Of a stretch of 47,294 bases of DNA, positions 7,991-16,854 are shown one piece after another. The stretch is from Flavobacterium sp. GTDB lineage: Bacteria > Bacteroidota > Bacteroidia > Flavobacteriales > Flavobacteriaceae. Below the pieces are notes generated by a model, which was given only the letters and a program-made list of their open reading frames with translations, ran no database searches and was not told the DNA's origin. The translations under genes were made by a program, and so were the position numbers. Each line of letters begins with the position of its first letter. Within the stretch, counting starts at the first letter, position 1. Where the stretch lies: the NCBI GenBank assembly GCA_015665265.1, contig JADFAM010000005.1, positions 1 through 47,294 on the forward strand. The letters are read 5' to 3'.

Positions 7991-9510
7991 GATAGTGTGT
8001 TTATAATTTTATGTATACGAATAACAGACTCTTCCTTTCCTATCATTTCAATAATATCAAATAAATGTGGACCTTTCATATCACCCACCATAGCAAGTCG
8101 AAGAGGTTGCATAATTTTTCCAAAACCTATTTCTTTTGAGGAAATCCAATTTTTAATAATTTCTTCTATAGCAGAAGAAGAAAAATCGTCAATAGAGGAA
8201 ATTAGAGAAGCCACTTCTTTCATTAATTCTCCTGTATTTTCTTTCCATTGTTTCTTGCTTGCTTTTTCATTGTAAGAAGAAGGTGTCTCAAAAAAGTAAT
8301 TACTTAAACTCCAAAAATCTTTTACAAAAACAGCCCTTTCTTTAATAAGGGAAACAACTTTCTTTATGAAATCATAAGAGGGGTTTACCCCTTTTTCTTT
8401 GAGTATGATTTCATATAACTTAGTCAGCTCATCATTTGTTTTATTTTGAAGGTATTGCTGGTTAAACCAATTAGTTTTATCTAAATTAAACTTTGCACCT
8501 GATTTACTAACTCTTGAAAGTTCAAAAGATGCAATTAAATTATCAAGCGTAAAAAGTTCTTGATCAGTTCCTGGATTCCAGCCAAGTAAAGACAGCATAT
8601 TAATGAATGCATCTGGAAAGTAACCATCTTCTTTGTATCCTCTTGAAACCTCACCTGTCTTTTCGTTTGTGTAAGCCAAAGGGAAAACAGGAAAGCCTAA
8701 TTTGTCACCATCCCTTTTACTTAGCTTTCCCTTACCAACAGGTTTTAAAATAAGTGGAAGATGTGCAAATTTAGGAACAGGCCATCCAAAAGAGTTGTAG
8801 AGTAACACATGTAAGGGTAAAGAGGGCAACCACTCTTCTCCACGGATAATATGACTAATCTTCATTAGATAGTCATCAACAATATTTGCTAAATGGTAGG
8901 TGGGCATTCCATCAGATTTAAACAAAACTTTATCATCTAACGTATTTGTATCTATATTTATGATTCCTCTTATTTCATCAGTTAAAACTAATGATTCCTC
9001 TTTGGGTGTTTTAAAGCGAATTACAAAATCGTCACCATTTTCAATTCTTTTTTTGGTTTCATCATCGGGCAATACTAACGAATTAATTAAACGTCCTTTT
9101 TCTCTGTTATGCCAGTTGTATATAAACGTTTTGCCCTCTAATTCGTGTTGTTTTCTATGCTCATTAAGTTGATCTGATGTGTCAAAAGCATAATATGCAT
9201 TCCCGTCTTTTACTAACCTTTCTGCGTATCCTTTATAAATACTTTTCCTTTCTGATTGTCTGTAGGGTCCATATTTTTCATTTTTTCCAGGCCCTTCATC
9301 AAAAGGAATATTACACCAATTTAAAGAGTCTATAATATATTTTTCTGTTCCAGGAACATATCTATTCTGGTCCGTATCTTCTATTCTTAAAATAAAAGTA
9401 CCGTTCATTTTTTTTGCAAACAAGTAGTTATATAAAGCGGTTCTAACCCCACCAATATGAAGTGGTCCTGTAGGGCTAGGGGCAAAACGAACACGAATAT
9501 CAGATTTCAT
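7987..9510 (-). CDS. gltX: Glutamyl-tRNA synthetase
   Basis: At 507 residues this is a class I aminoacyl-tRNA synthetase that charges tRNA-Glu. The HIGH-type motif appears as FAPSPTGPLHIGG (His18) and the KMSKS-type motif as KLSKRDG in the middle of the protein; ILRIEDTDQNR and the C-terminal anticodon-binding domain are also typical of GlxRS. Only one such enzyme is in the window, so whether it is discriminating (GluRS) or also charges tRNA-Gln cannot be told. A well-formed promoter (TTG, 18 bases, TATCTTTG) lies just upstream, 20 bases before the start codon at its -7 end. Confidence 0.95.
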   Translation of the reverse strand: MKSDIRVRFAPSPTGPLHIGGVRTALYNYLFAKKMNGTFILRIEDTDQNRYVPGTEKYIIDSLNWCNIPFDEGPGKNEKYGPYRQSERKSIYKGYAERLVKDGNAYYAFDTSDQLNEHRKQHELEGKTFIYNWHNREKGRLINSLVLPDDETKKRIENGDDFVIRFKTPKEESLVLTDEIRGIINIDTNTLDDKVLFKSDGMPTYHLANIVDDYLMKISHIIRGEEWLPSLPLHVLLYNSFGWPVPKFAHLPLILKPVGKGKLSKRDGDKLGFPVFPLAYTNEKTGEVSRGYKEDGYFPDAFINMLSLLGWNPGTDQELFTLDNLIASFELSRVSKSGAKFNLDKTNWFNQQYLQNKTNDELTKLYEIILKEKGVNPSYDFIKKVVSLIKERAVFVKDFWSLSNYFFETPSSYNEKASKKQWKENTGELMKEVASLISSIDDFSSSAIEEIIKNWISSKEIGFGKIMQPLRLAMVGDMKGPHLFDIIEMIGKEESVIRIHKIINTLS

Positions 9511-9529
9511 TTAATGTAAATTTAGATCA

Positions 9530-9558
9530 CAAAGATACCTTTCTAATGTCATATACAA
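9530..9558 (-). promoter_or_regulatory. Promoter of gltX (TTG-N18-TATCTTTG)
   Basis: On the minus strand, TTG (9556-9558) and TATCTTTG (9530-9537) are 18 bases apart, an exact fit to the Bacteroidota -33/-7 promoter. The expected start of transcription is about 6 bases further, giving a leader of roughly 14 bases before the gltX ATG. Confidence 0.6.
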
Positions 9559-9602
9559 AAAGCATTTTATAGCGTACTTATTTGATAAAAATCTTTGCTA
9601 AC

Positions 9603-9618
9603 TATCTTTAAAAAGATA
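9603..9618. repeat. Perfect inverted repeat TATCTTT-AA-AAAGATA upstream of the DUF4175 gene
   Basis: Seven-base arms (9603-9609 and 9612-9618) flank two A's, 29 bases before the ATG of the plus-strand gene. Each arm resembles a -7 box (TATCTTT) lacking the last G. It may be an operator, an overlapping pair of weak promoters, or chance in AT-rich sequence. Confidence 0.35.
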
Positions 9619-9646
9619 TACATAAAAGTGTTATTTTTATTGAAGA

Positions 9647-12600
9647 ATGCAATCACTAATAAATATTGAAAATAAGTTAGCTCTTTTTTATAAAAAGTAT
9701 TATAAGAACGAGCTTATTAAAGGGTGTATTTTCTTTTTTTCCTTAGGTGTGTTGTATTTAATTATTACAATATATGTAGAGTCTTTATTATGGTTAAAGC
9801 CTGTAAACAGATTTATTTTATTTTGGATTTTTATTGTTATAGAGCTTTTATTGTTTTATAAGTTTATTCTCATTCCAATAATCAAATTATTTAAACTTAA
9901 AGACGGAATTAACAATCTTGATTCTTCAAAAATTATAGGGAATCATTTTCCAGAAATTAAAGACAAGCTTTTAAATCTGCTTCAATTAAAACAAGCTAAT
10001 AAAACTTCTGAGCTTTTAATTGCAAGTATAGAGCAAAAGTCTGATGAGTTAAACCCTTTTCGTTTTTCAGAGTCAATAAGCTTTCGGGCAAGTCTAAAGC
10101 ATTTAAAATATATATTATTACCGGCAGCTTTCTTTTCATTGTCTTTAATAAACGAGCTAAATTTAGATTTCACACAAAGTTTTAATAGGGTTGTAAATTA
10201 TCAATCAGAATTTTCACCCCCTGCACCTTTTACTCTTTCTTTACAAACGTCATCTTTAGATGTTATTGAAGGACAATCATATAAGGTTTTAATAGCTTCC
10301 AAAGGAAATACATTGCCTAATGAGGTAAAAATCGTTTATAACAATCAAACCTACTTTACCAAGAATGAAGGTGATGGTGTTTTTTCTTTTACATTCTTAA
10401 ACATAATAAATCCGGTAGATTTTTATTTTGAATCAGGAGAAGTAACCTCTCCTTTTTATAGTATTACTGTTATTAAAACCCCTCTAATAAAAAAAATAAA
10501 AATAAAATTAGATTATCCTTACCATACAAAAAAACAAGATGAAACAATTGAAAACACAGGAAATTTTATCCTTCCAGAAGGGACAAATGTTGAGTGGAAT
10601 ATAGACTCAAAACAGACAGACTCCGTTGCTTTTATTGATGGGGAAAGAAGGCTATTTTTCAATAAATTAAAAGCAGATAAATTTAACTATAAGAAAAAGA
10701 TAACAAGTAATTTAGAATACAAAATTAGCTCATCTAACACTAACCTTAAAGATTTTGAAACACTTTCGTACAAAATAAAAGTTATAAAAGATGAATATCC
10801 AACAATAACGATACAAACAAATATTGACAGTTTGTATGGCGGAGAGGCCTTATTTGCCGGAAAAGTTTCAGATGATTATGGATTAAAAAATTTACAAGTT
10901 GTTTTTTACGATCAAAGCAAAATAGACAAAGTCAATATAGTTCCAATAAAATTATCAAAAGAAAACACCCAAACATTTTTTTATCAGTTTCCAGGATCTA
11001 CATCTATCAAAGATGGTGTAAGCTACGAAATATATTTTCAGGTGTCAGATAACGACATCATTAATGGAAGTAAATCCGTAATAAGTAAAAAGTATACTTT
11101 TAGAAAAAAAACAAATGATGAGGTTCTTCAAGAGCAGTTTAAAGAACAAAAAGAAAGTATCAACACTTTAGAAAACATCTACGAAAACAATAGGCTAGAG
11201 CAAGATAAACTACAGAAAATTCAAAACGAATTAAAAAATAAAAAGGACCTTAGTTGGAGAGATAAAAACAAGGTTAAAAAGGTAATTGATAGACAAAATA
11301 AATATAATGAAATGATAGAGCGGCAAGCCGAAAAACTATATAAAGCTCTTGATAAAAATAAATTTAATCAAAGTAAAACAGAAAACTTAAAACAAAGGAT
11401 AAAAGAACTATTAAAAAGCGACAAACAAAAAAGAATACTTACAGAGCTTCAAAAATTGTCAGAAAAAATCAATAAAGAAGATTTAATAAATAAAGCTGAA
11501 AAACTTGCTAAAAACAACAAACAACAACAAAGGAGCTTAGAAAGTTTATTAGAATTAACAAAACGCTTCTTCGTTGAAGAAAAAACGATTCAAATAGCGA
11601 ACAAGCTAGAGGAGCTCTCTAAAAAACAACAGAATTTATTTAAAACTCAAGATGTTAATCTGGAGAAACAAAAAAAAATTAGAAAAGAATTTAAAGATAT
11701 ATCAAAAGAATTAGATCAATTAGCTAAAGACAACCAAGGTCTTAAAAACCCAATGAGCTTTCCTGACTTAGAGGAATTAGAAAAAGAGGTTAAAGAGTCT
11801 CTTGTTAAATCTGAGGAGAAACTATATCAAAAAGAGAGCGTTTCAGCAAAAAAGGAGCAGGAAAAGTCTTCCAAAAAAATGCAAGAAATGAGTAAAAAAA
11901 TACAAAACTCAGTTTCGGAAATGCAGTCTAATAGTATCGATGAAAATATAGAGGACCTTAGGAAAATACTAGAAAACCTTCTTATTTTTTCATTTAAACA
12001 AGAAGAATCTTTGTTGAGGTTTAAAGAATTATCCTCAGGACATCCAGACTTTGGGAAAGAACTAGCAAAACAAAATCAATTAAAGACATATTTTGAGCAC
12101 GTAGATGATAGTCTATTTGTGTTATCTATGAGGTTGCCAGAATTAACCTCGAAAATTCAAACAGAATTAACAAATACACATTACAACTTAGATAGATCTT
12201 TAGAAAATTTTGCTGAAAATCGTTTTGATAGCGGTTCGGCCAATCAACAATACGTTATTACATCAACCAATATTCTTTCTGATTTTCTCAGCAACTTGTT
12301 GAGTAATCTACAGAACAGTAAAAATTCATTAGGTAAAAAAGGTAAAAAGAATTCTTTTAGCTTACCTACCTTAATAGAAAAACAAAAAGGTATTTCAGAA
12401 AAGTTAAAAAACGGACTCCAAAAAAGCAAAAAAAAGGATCAAGATGGTAATGAAGGGGAAAAAGGTAAAAAAGATCCTTCTGGTTCAAAATCTAGCTCTG
12501 AATTTAATGAAGGGGGGCAAAGTGGAGACATCTTTGAAATATTTAAACAACAGAGTTATCTTAGAGAAACATTAACTAAGATTATGTCTAGGGAAGGAGA

Positions 12601-12934
12601 CCCTAACGGAACCTTTAAAAAAGTTATAAAATCAATGGAGCAGCTAGAAAACGAAATAATAAATAATGGTTTTACTCAATCTACGCTCAAAAGAATGCAA
12701 CAGTTGGAATATCAATTATTAAAACTTAACACGGCGCTAATTCAACAAGGAAAGAAAAAGAATAAGAAAGCCACACCAAATACTTTAAATTATAAGAACA
12801 ATAATTTAAAACAACTGCAATTTAAAAAGCAGTTCTATAACCAAATAGAGATATTAAACAGACAATCGTTACCTTTGCAGCAAAATTTTGAAAAGAAAGT
12901 GCAAAAGTATTTTTCTAAAAAAAACAAAGAGTGA
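9647..12934 (+). CDS. DUF4175-family large membrane-anchored coiled-coil protein
   Basis: This 1095-residue protein has two closely spaced N-terminal membrane helices (about 26-46 and 55-78) and a third (about 154-170), then an Ig-like beta region (about 190-480) and a very long charged helical part (about 490-1090) with Gln/Lys/Glu-rich stretches and a glycine/serine linker near 940-960. The arrangement is that of the DUF4175 family of Bacteroidota, whose function is unknown; the shape suggests an envelope scaffold or tether. The stop overlaps the GTG start of ybeY (GTGA, 12931-12934), so it heads a DUF4175-ybeY-(mnmG) run. No catalytic motif is visible. Confidence 0.8.
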   Translation: MQSLINIENKLALFYKKYYKNELIKGCIFFFSLGVLYLIITIYVESLLWLKPVNRFILFWIFIVIELLLFYKFILIPIIKLFKLKDGINNLDSSKIIGNHFPEIKDKLLNLLQLKQANKTSELLIASIEQKSDELNPFRFSESISFRASLKHLKYILLPAAFFSLSLINELNLDFTQSFNRVVNYQSEFSPPAPFTLSLQTSSLDVIEGQSYKVLIASKGNTLPNEVKIVYNNQTYFTKNEGDGVFSFTFLNIINPVDFYFESGEVTSPFYSITVIKTPLIKKIKIKLDYPYHTKKQDETIENTGNFILPEGTNVEWNIDSKQTDSVAFIDGERRLFFNKLKADKFNYKKKITSNLEYKISSSNTNLKDFETLSYKIKVIKDEYPTITIQTNIDSLYGGEALFAGKVSDDYGLKNLQVVFYDQSKIDKVNIVPIKLSKENTQTFFYQFPGSTSIKDGVSYEIYFQVSDNDIINGSKSVISKKYTFRKKTNDEVLQEQFKEQKESINTLENIYENNRLEQDKLQKIQNELKNKKDLSWRDKNKVKKVIDRQNKYNEMIERQAEKLYKALDKNKFNQSKTENLKQRIKELLKSDKQKRILTELQKLSEKINKEDLINKAEKLAKNNKQQQRSLESLLELTKRFFVEEKTIQIANKLEELSKKQQNLFKTQDVNLEKQKKIRKEFKDISKELDQLAKDNQGLKNPMSFPDLEELEKEVKESLVKSEEKLYQKESVSAKKEQEKSSKKMQEMSKKIQNSVSEMQSNSIDENIEDLRKILENLLIFSFKQEESLLRFKELSSGHPDFGKELAKQNQLKTYFEHVDDSLFVLSMRLPELTSKIQTELTNTHYNLDRSLENFAENRFDSGSANQQYVITSTNILSDFLSNLLSNLQNSKNSLGKKGKKNSFSLPTLIEKQKGISEKLKNGLQKSKKKDQDGNEGEKGKKDPSGSKSSSEFNEGGQSGDIFEIFKQQSYLRETLTKIMSREGDPNGTFKKVIKSMEQLENEIINNGFTQSTLKRMQQLEYQLLKLNTALIQQGKKKNKKATPNTLNYKNNNLKQLQFKKQFYNQIEILNRQSLPLQQNFEKKVQKYFSKKNKE

Positions 12935-13344
12935 TCACATTTAATTCAGAAACATCTTTCACGCTTAAAAATCAAAAGAAGTTAGTAAAGTGGATTAGTG
13001 ATGTTATATCATCTGAGGCTTTTCAGGTTGGTGAAATTAATTACATTTTTTGTAATGATAGTTACCTTAATAAAATTAACCAAGAGTTTCTGAATCATGA
13101 CACTTTTACAGACATCATTAGTTTTGATTACACATTAGGAAAAGAAGTTGGTGGAGATATATTTATTTCAATAGAACGAGTTCTAGAAAATGCAGAAAAA
13201 TTTAATGAAGTGTTTGAAAACGAACTATATAGGGTTATGATTCATGGTATTTTACACTTTATGGGGTACAAAGACAAAACAAAAAAAGAAAAAACTTTAA
13301 TGAGAACAAAGGAAGATGAAAAGATTTTTATGTTAAACACCTAA
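12931..13344 (+). CDS. ybeY: Endoribonuclease YbeY (rRNA maturation)
   Basis: The 137-residue protein fits YbeY, a zinc-dependent endoribonuclease for 16S rRNA 3' processing and ribosome quality control. The fold-specific blocks INYIFCNDSYLNKINQEFL and HDTFTDIISFDY are present. The zinc motif keeps His105 and His109 (HGILHFMGYKDK), but the third histidine of the usual HGxxHLxGYDH motif is replaced by Asp115, with Lys114 before it; I believe this is a group-wide Bacteroidota variation rather than damage. The start codon is GTG, overlapping the upstream stop by four bases, which implies translational coupling. Confidence 0.9.
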   Translation: MITFNSETSFTLKNQKKLVKWISDVISSEAFQVGEINYIFCNDSYLNKINQEFLNHDTFTDIISFDYTLGKEVGGDIFISIERVLENAEKFNEVFENELYRVMIHGILHFMGYKDKTKKEKTLMRTKEDEKIFMLNT

Positions 13345-13363
13345 AAATCAAGTAGTTATACTT

Positions 13364-13379
13364 TGTTTCACGTGAAACA
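13364..13379. promoter_or_regulatory. parS site 1 (ParB centromere), perfect consensus
   Basis: TGTTTCACGTGAAACA is an exact copy of the widely conserved chromosomal parS site bound by ParB; the palindrome extends one base each side (13363-13380). It lies in the 38-base gap between ybeY and mnmG, three bases before the mnmG ATG. parS sites cluster near oriC in most bacteria, where ParB spreading and SMC loading begin. A near -7 box (TATACTTTG, 13357-13365, with a one-base-longer spacer) overlaps its left edge. Confidence 0.9.
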
Positions 13380-13382
13380 ATA

Positions 13383-15257
13383 ATGAGTTTACTTAACACA
13401 AAATATGATGTAATAGTTGTAGGAGGGGGTCATGCTGGAAGTGAAGCCGCCGCCGCAAGCGCTAATATGGGTGCTTCTACTCTATTAATTACAATGAGTC
13501 TTCAAAACATCGCTCAAATGAGCTGCAATCCTGCTATGGGAGGTATTGCGAAAGGTCAAATTATTAGAGAAATAGATGCGTTAGGGGGATATAGTGGTAT
13601 AGTGACAGACAAAACAGCTATCCAGTTTAAAATGCTCAATAAGTCCAAGGGTCCGGCAATGTGGAGCCCCAGAGCCCAATCTGACAGAATGATGTTTGCC
13701 GAGTGTTGGAGGAATATGTTAGAGGGAACAAATAATTTAGATTTTTATCAAGATTCTGTAAACGGACTTCTTTTTGAAGGAAATAAAATCTCGGGCGTAA
13801 AGACCGCATTAGGCCTCCATATTAAGGCTAGAACTGTTATTGTAACTGCAGGAACGTTTCTAAACGGTTTAATCCATATAGGTGAAAAAACTTTTGGAGG
13901 AGGTCGTGCCGGCGAAAGCTCTTCTACAGGAATTACTGAAGACCTTGTTTTAAAGGGGTTTGAGTCTGGAAGAATGAAAACAGGAACTCCTCCTAGAGTT
14001 GACGGAAGGTCTTTAGATTATTCTAAAATGGAAGAACAGCCTGGTGATAAAATAACAGAAACTTTTTCTTATTTAGATACAACGCCTTTAGAAAAACAAA
14101 GATCTTGCTATCTTACACACACAAATTCTAAAGTTCATGAAATATTAAAAGAAGGTTTTGATAGGTCACCGATGTTTACTGGTAGAATTCAGTCAACCGG
14201 TCCTCGCTATTGCCCATCAATTGAAGACAAAATAGATCGTTTTGCATCTAAAGACAGGCACCAAGTTTTTGTAGAACCTGAGGGCTGGAATACGGTAGAG
14301 ATATATGTTAATGGTTTTTCCACATCGCTACCAGAAGATATACAAGACAAAGCTATTAGGCACATCCCAGGTTTTGAAAATGTTAAGTTTTTTAGATATG
14401 GTTATGCCATAGAATATGATTACTTTCCACCAACTCAGCTTAAACATTCACTAGAAACTAAACTAATTGAGAATTTATTCTTTGCTGGTCAGATTAATGG
14501 AACCACTGGTTATGAGGAAGCCGCCGCTCAAGGCTTAATGGCAGGTGTAAATGCAGCGTTAAAAACTCAAGACAAAGAACCATTTACTCTAAAGAGAAGT
14601 GATGCATATATTGGTGTTTTAATAGACGATCTAATCACTAAAGGTACAGATGAACCTTATCGAATGTTTACTTCTAGAGCAGAATACCGAACACTTCTTA
14701 GGCAAGATAATGCAGATAGTAGACTAACACCTTTGGGTTATAAATTAGGTTTAGCCTCAAAAGAGCGCTTAGACAGAGTGACCGAAAAACAACAGAAAAC
14801 AGCAAAGTTTATAAAGTTCTTAGAAAATACAAGCGTTACAAAAGAGCAAATAAATCCAATACTTGATCGTAAAGGACTATCAAAAATTAATCAATCAGTC
14901 AAGCTCTATAAGATCACCGCAAGGCCTCAATTAAACTTATCTGATTTTAAGGATTTGGCCTGCTTACAAGACTTTATACTTTCTGAAAACATCGGAAAAA
15001 AAATTATAGAACAAGTGGAGATTCATCTAAAATATTCCGGTTATATAGATAAAGAGAGGCTCAATGCAGATAAGTTAAATAGGTTAGAAAATGTAATCAT
15101 CCCTCAGTCTTTCAATTATAAGAAGGTGAATTCTCTTTCTCATGAGGCTAAAGAAAAACTTAGTAAAATTCAACCAACAACCATTTCTCAAGCTAGTAGA
15201 ATAAGCGGTGTTTCGCCAAGCGATATTTCTGTTTTATTGGTCTATATGGGTAGGTGA
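13383..15257 (+). CDS. mnmG: tRNA uridine-5-carboxymethylaminomethyl modification enzyme MnmG (GidA)
   Basis: The 624-residue flavoprotein works with MnmE to install the cmnm5 group on U34 of certain tRNAs. The FAD-binding Rossmann motif GGGHAGSEAA is at about residues 14-23, CNPAMGGIAKG at about 47-57, and the long central and C-terminal helical domains (EPYRMFTSRAEYR, EAKEKLSKIQPTTISQASR in parts) match over full length. The ATG at 13383 begins three bases after a perfect parS palindrome, and a second parS-like site follows the stop by 18 bases. MnmG is next to oriC in many bacteria, so this neighbourhood supports an origin-proximal location. No mnmE is in the window. Confidence 0.97.
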   Translation: MSLLNTKYDVIVVGGGHAGSEAAAASANMGASTLLITMSLQNIAQMSCNPAMGGIAKGQIIREIDALGGYSGIVTDKTAIQFKMLNKSKGPAMWSPRAQSDRMMFAECWRNMLEGTNNLDFYQDSVNGLLFEGNKISGVKTALGLHIKARTVIVTAGTFLNGLIHIGEKTFGGGRAGESSSTGITEDLVLKGFESGRMKTGTPPRVDGRSLDYSKMEEQPGDKITETFSYLDTTPLEKQRSCYLTHTNSKVHEILKEGFDRSPMFTGRIQSTGPRYCPSIEDKIDRFASKDRHQVFVEPEGWNTVEIYVNGFSTSLPEDIQDKAIRHIPGFENVKFFRYGYAIEYDYFPPTQLKHSLETKLIENLFFAGQINGTTGYEEAAAQGLMAGVNAALKTQDKEPFTLKRSDAYIGVLIDDLITKGTDEPYRMFTSRAEYRTLLRQDNADSRLTPLGYKLGLASKERLDRVTEKQQKTAKFIKFLENTSVTKEQINPILDRKGLSKINQSVKLYKITARPQLNLSDFKDLACLQDFILSENIGKKIIEQVEIHLKYSGYIDKERLNADKLNRLENVIIPQSFNYKKVNSLSHEAKEKLSKIQPTTISQASRISGVSPSDISVLLVYMGR

Positions 15258-15275
15258 TTTTTAAAAACACTCAAA

Positions 15276-15291
15276 TGTTCCTCGTGGAACA
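15276..15291. promoter_or_regulatory. parS-like site 2 (diverged ParB site)
   Basis: TGTTCCTCGTGGAACA keeps the TGTTCC/GGAACA arms of a parS palindrome and the CGTG core, with one position breaking the symmetry (T at 15282) and three differences from site 1. It lies 18 bases after the mnmG stop and 12 bases before the methyltransferase ATG. Placed just under 2 kb from a perfect parS, it is very unlikely to be chance, though ParB affinity would be lower. Confidence 0.65.
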
Positions 15292-15302
15292 ATATAATAT
15301 CT

Positions 15303-16184
15303 ATGTCACAGAAAACAGACTTTTTCAAAAATTTAAAACCGTATTTAAATTGTAAAGATCATACTGTTTCAGGTGAGGATTATAGCGTTATGTTTAACGA
15401 TGAGTACAAAATGTTGGTAACAAAGCCAGTTCCTAAAAACCTATCTAATTATTATAAGAGTGAGGATTATATTTCTCACACAGATTCTAAAAAAACTTTT
15501 TTTGATAAAGCATATCAAGCCGTAAAAAGCATCACACTTAAACGTAAATTACGATTAATTAATGATAGTTTGCGCCTTCAAAATAGTATATCTAGACCAG
15601 AAAAAAATATTTTAGATGTTGGTGCCGGAACAGGAGAATTTTTAAAAGTTTGTAAAAATAATACCTGGAACGTTTTTGGGACAGAACCAGACAATGACGC
15701 TAGAAATTTAGCTGCTGAAAAAGGAATTGTACTTGAGGAGGATGTATCAAAATTTTCAAACCAAAAATTTGAAATAATAACGCTTTGGCATGTTTTAGAA
15801 CATGTAGAAAACTTGCCAGAGTTTATTTCAAACTTAAACAATATGCTTTCCGATTTCGGAAGATTGATTATTGCGGTACCTAATTTTAAGAGTGAAGACG
15901 CAAAGTATTATAAAGAGTTTTGGGCCGCTTTTGATGTTCCTAGACATTTGTGGCATTTTTCTCAGCAATCAATTCATCGTCTTTTTTTAAAGGAGCAGAT
16001 GTTCGTCGAAAAGACAATTCCTATGAAATTTGATTCTTATTATGTTTCTCTCTTGAGCGAAAAATATAAAAACGGAAAGACAAACTTTGTGAGTGCTCTC
16101 TACAGAGGGTTCATCTCAAATTGGAAGGCAAGGGCTTCTTCTGAGTATTCCTCTTTGATTTATGTTATAAAAAAGCAAGAATAG
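15303..16184 (+). CDS. Class I SAM-dependent methyltransferase (Methyltransf_13/23 type)
   Basis: The 293-residue protein has the SAM-binding motif I ILDVGAGTGEFLKVC (about residues 101-115), motif II-like VFGTEPDNDARNLA, and WHVLEHVENL (about 160), then DVPRHLWHFSQQ, which is typical of methyltransferases often found beside cell-envelope or small-molecule genes. The substrate is unknown. The N-terminal about 90 residues carry YYKSEDYISHTDSKK, a block commonly seen in this Bacteroidota group. It follows mnmG, with the parS-like site 2 in the 45-base gap, so its expression could be affected by ParB binding. Confidence 0.83.
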   Translation: MSQKTDFFKNLKPYLNCKDHTVSGEDYSVMFNDEYKMLVTKPVPKNLSNYYKSEDYISHTDSKKTFFDKAYQAVKSITLKRKLRLINDSLRLQNSISRPEKNILDVGAGTGEFLKVCKNNTWNVFGTEPDNDARNLAAEKGIVLEEDVSKFSNQKFEIITLWHVLEHVENLPEFISNLNNMLSDFGRLIIAVPNFKSEDAKYYKEFWAAFDVPRHLWHFSQQSIHRLFLKEQMFVEKTIPMKFDSYYVSLLSEKYKNGKTNFVSALYRGFISNWKARASSEYSSLIYVIKKQE

Positions 16185-16247
16185 CGACAACAACGCCTTT
16201 TAAGCAATCCTTTCACCTTTTTTAATCAATACGTTATTAAAAAAAAT

Positions 16248-16281
16248 AAAACTGCTTAAAACAGAAGTTTAAAGCGGTTTT
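16248..16281. terminator. Stem-loop terminator between methyltransferase and DoxX genes
   Basis: AAAACTGCTTAAA (16248-16260) pairs with TTTAAAGCGGTTTT (16268-16281) through one G-T pair and one bulged A, with a 7-base loop. The stem ends in short A and T runs on both sides. It lies between convergent genes and could serve both. Confidence 0.5.
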
Positions 16282-16326
16282 ACAATCAGGTTTTCCTATG
16301 CATTTTATTTATTGCATCAGTTTTAA

Positions 16327-16722
16327 TTATGACATTAGAAAAACTCCAAAAAGGGTAATGATAAAATAGACTGCTAGCGTCATCGCTCCTGTATAATCTT
16401 TTGCCAAACGTTGGCCAATAAGTAAGAAAATTAAGGCAACAGCAGAAAGTTCTACTCCTATTAATGCAATTTCTTTGAGACCAGATGAGTAAATCTGATA
16501 AGTTCCGATGATCATTAAAATACCCGCAGCTATTTCAATGGTTAAAATAATAGCGAGTAACATAGGAACATTATTTCTTAAAGGAGAATCTTTAAAATGA
16601 GATTTTATAAATCCAATATTTCCTTTCCAGTCTGTTATTTTGTCAATTCCAGATTGCATAAAAGTAACAATTAAAAAAAGTAAGATTAATATTTCTGTTG
16701 GATGGTTTGATAGAATTTTCAT
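16327..16722 (-). CDS. DoxX-like small membrane protein
   Basis: The 131-residue protein has four predicted membrane helices (about 8-28, 51-72, 80-103 and 110-130), with the DoxX-type N-terminal SGIDKITDWKGNIGFIKSHF after the first helix. DoxX-family proteins are small integral membrane proteins of varied or unknown role; the name comes from a thiosulfate:quinone oxidoreductase subunit, but that activity cannot be assumed here. It is a stand-alone gene with a 132-base gap upstream to the dehydrogenase gene and no clear partner. Confidence 0.72.
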   Translation of the reverse strand: MKILSNHPTEILILLFLIVTFMQSGIDKITDWKGNIGFIKSHFKDSPLRNNVPMLLAIILTIEIAAGILMIIGTYQIYSSGLKEIALIGVELSAVALIFLLIGQRLAKDYTGAMTLAVYFIITLFGVFLMS

Positions 16723-16854
16723 TTGATATAATTCGTTAGGTTTTTGTTGGCTAATTTAATGTCTTTTATTGTAATCATAGAATTGTTTATAAATTGGATG
16801 GTCTTGAGATATTTTTTTTGATAAAAAAAACATAAAACATTGAAATTGAGTGTT

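Noticed and set aside
7886..8275. 129-codon plus-strand frame across the start of the secreted protein gene and the end of gltX
   Set aside because: It lies antisense to two clearly coding genes and has atypical composition.
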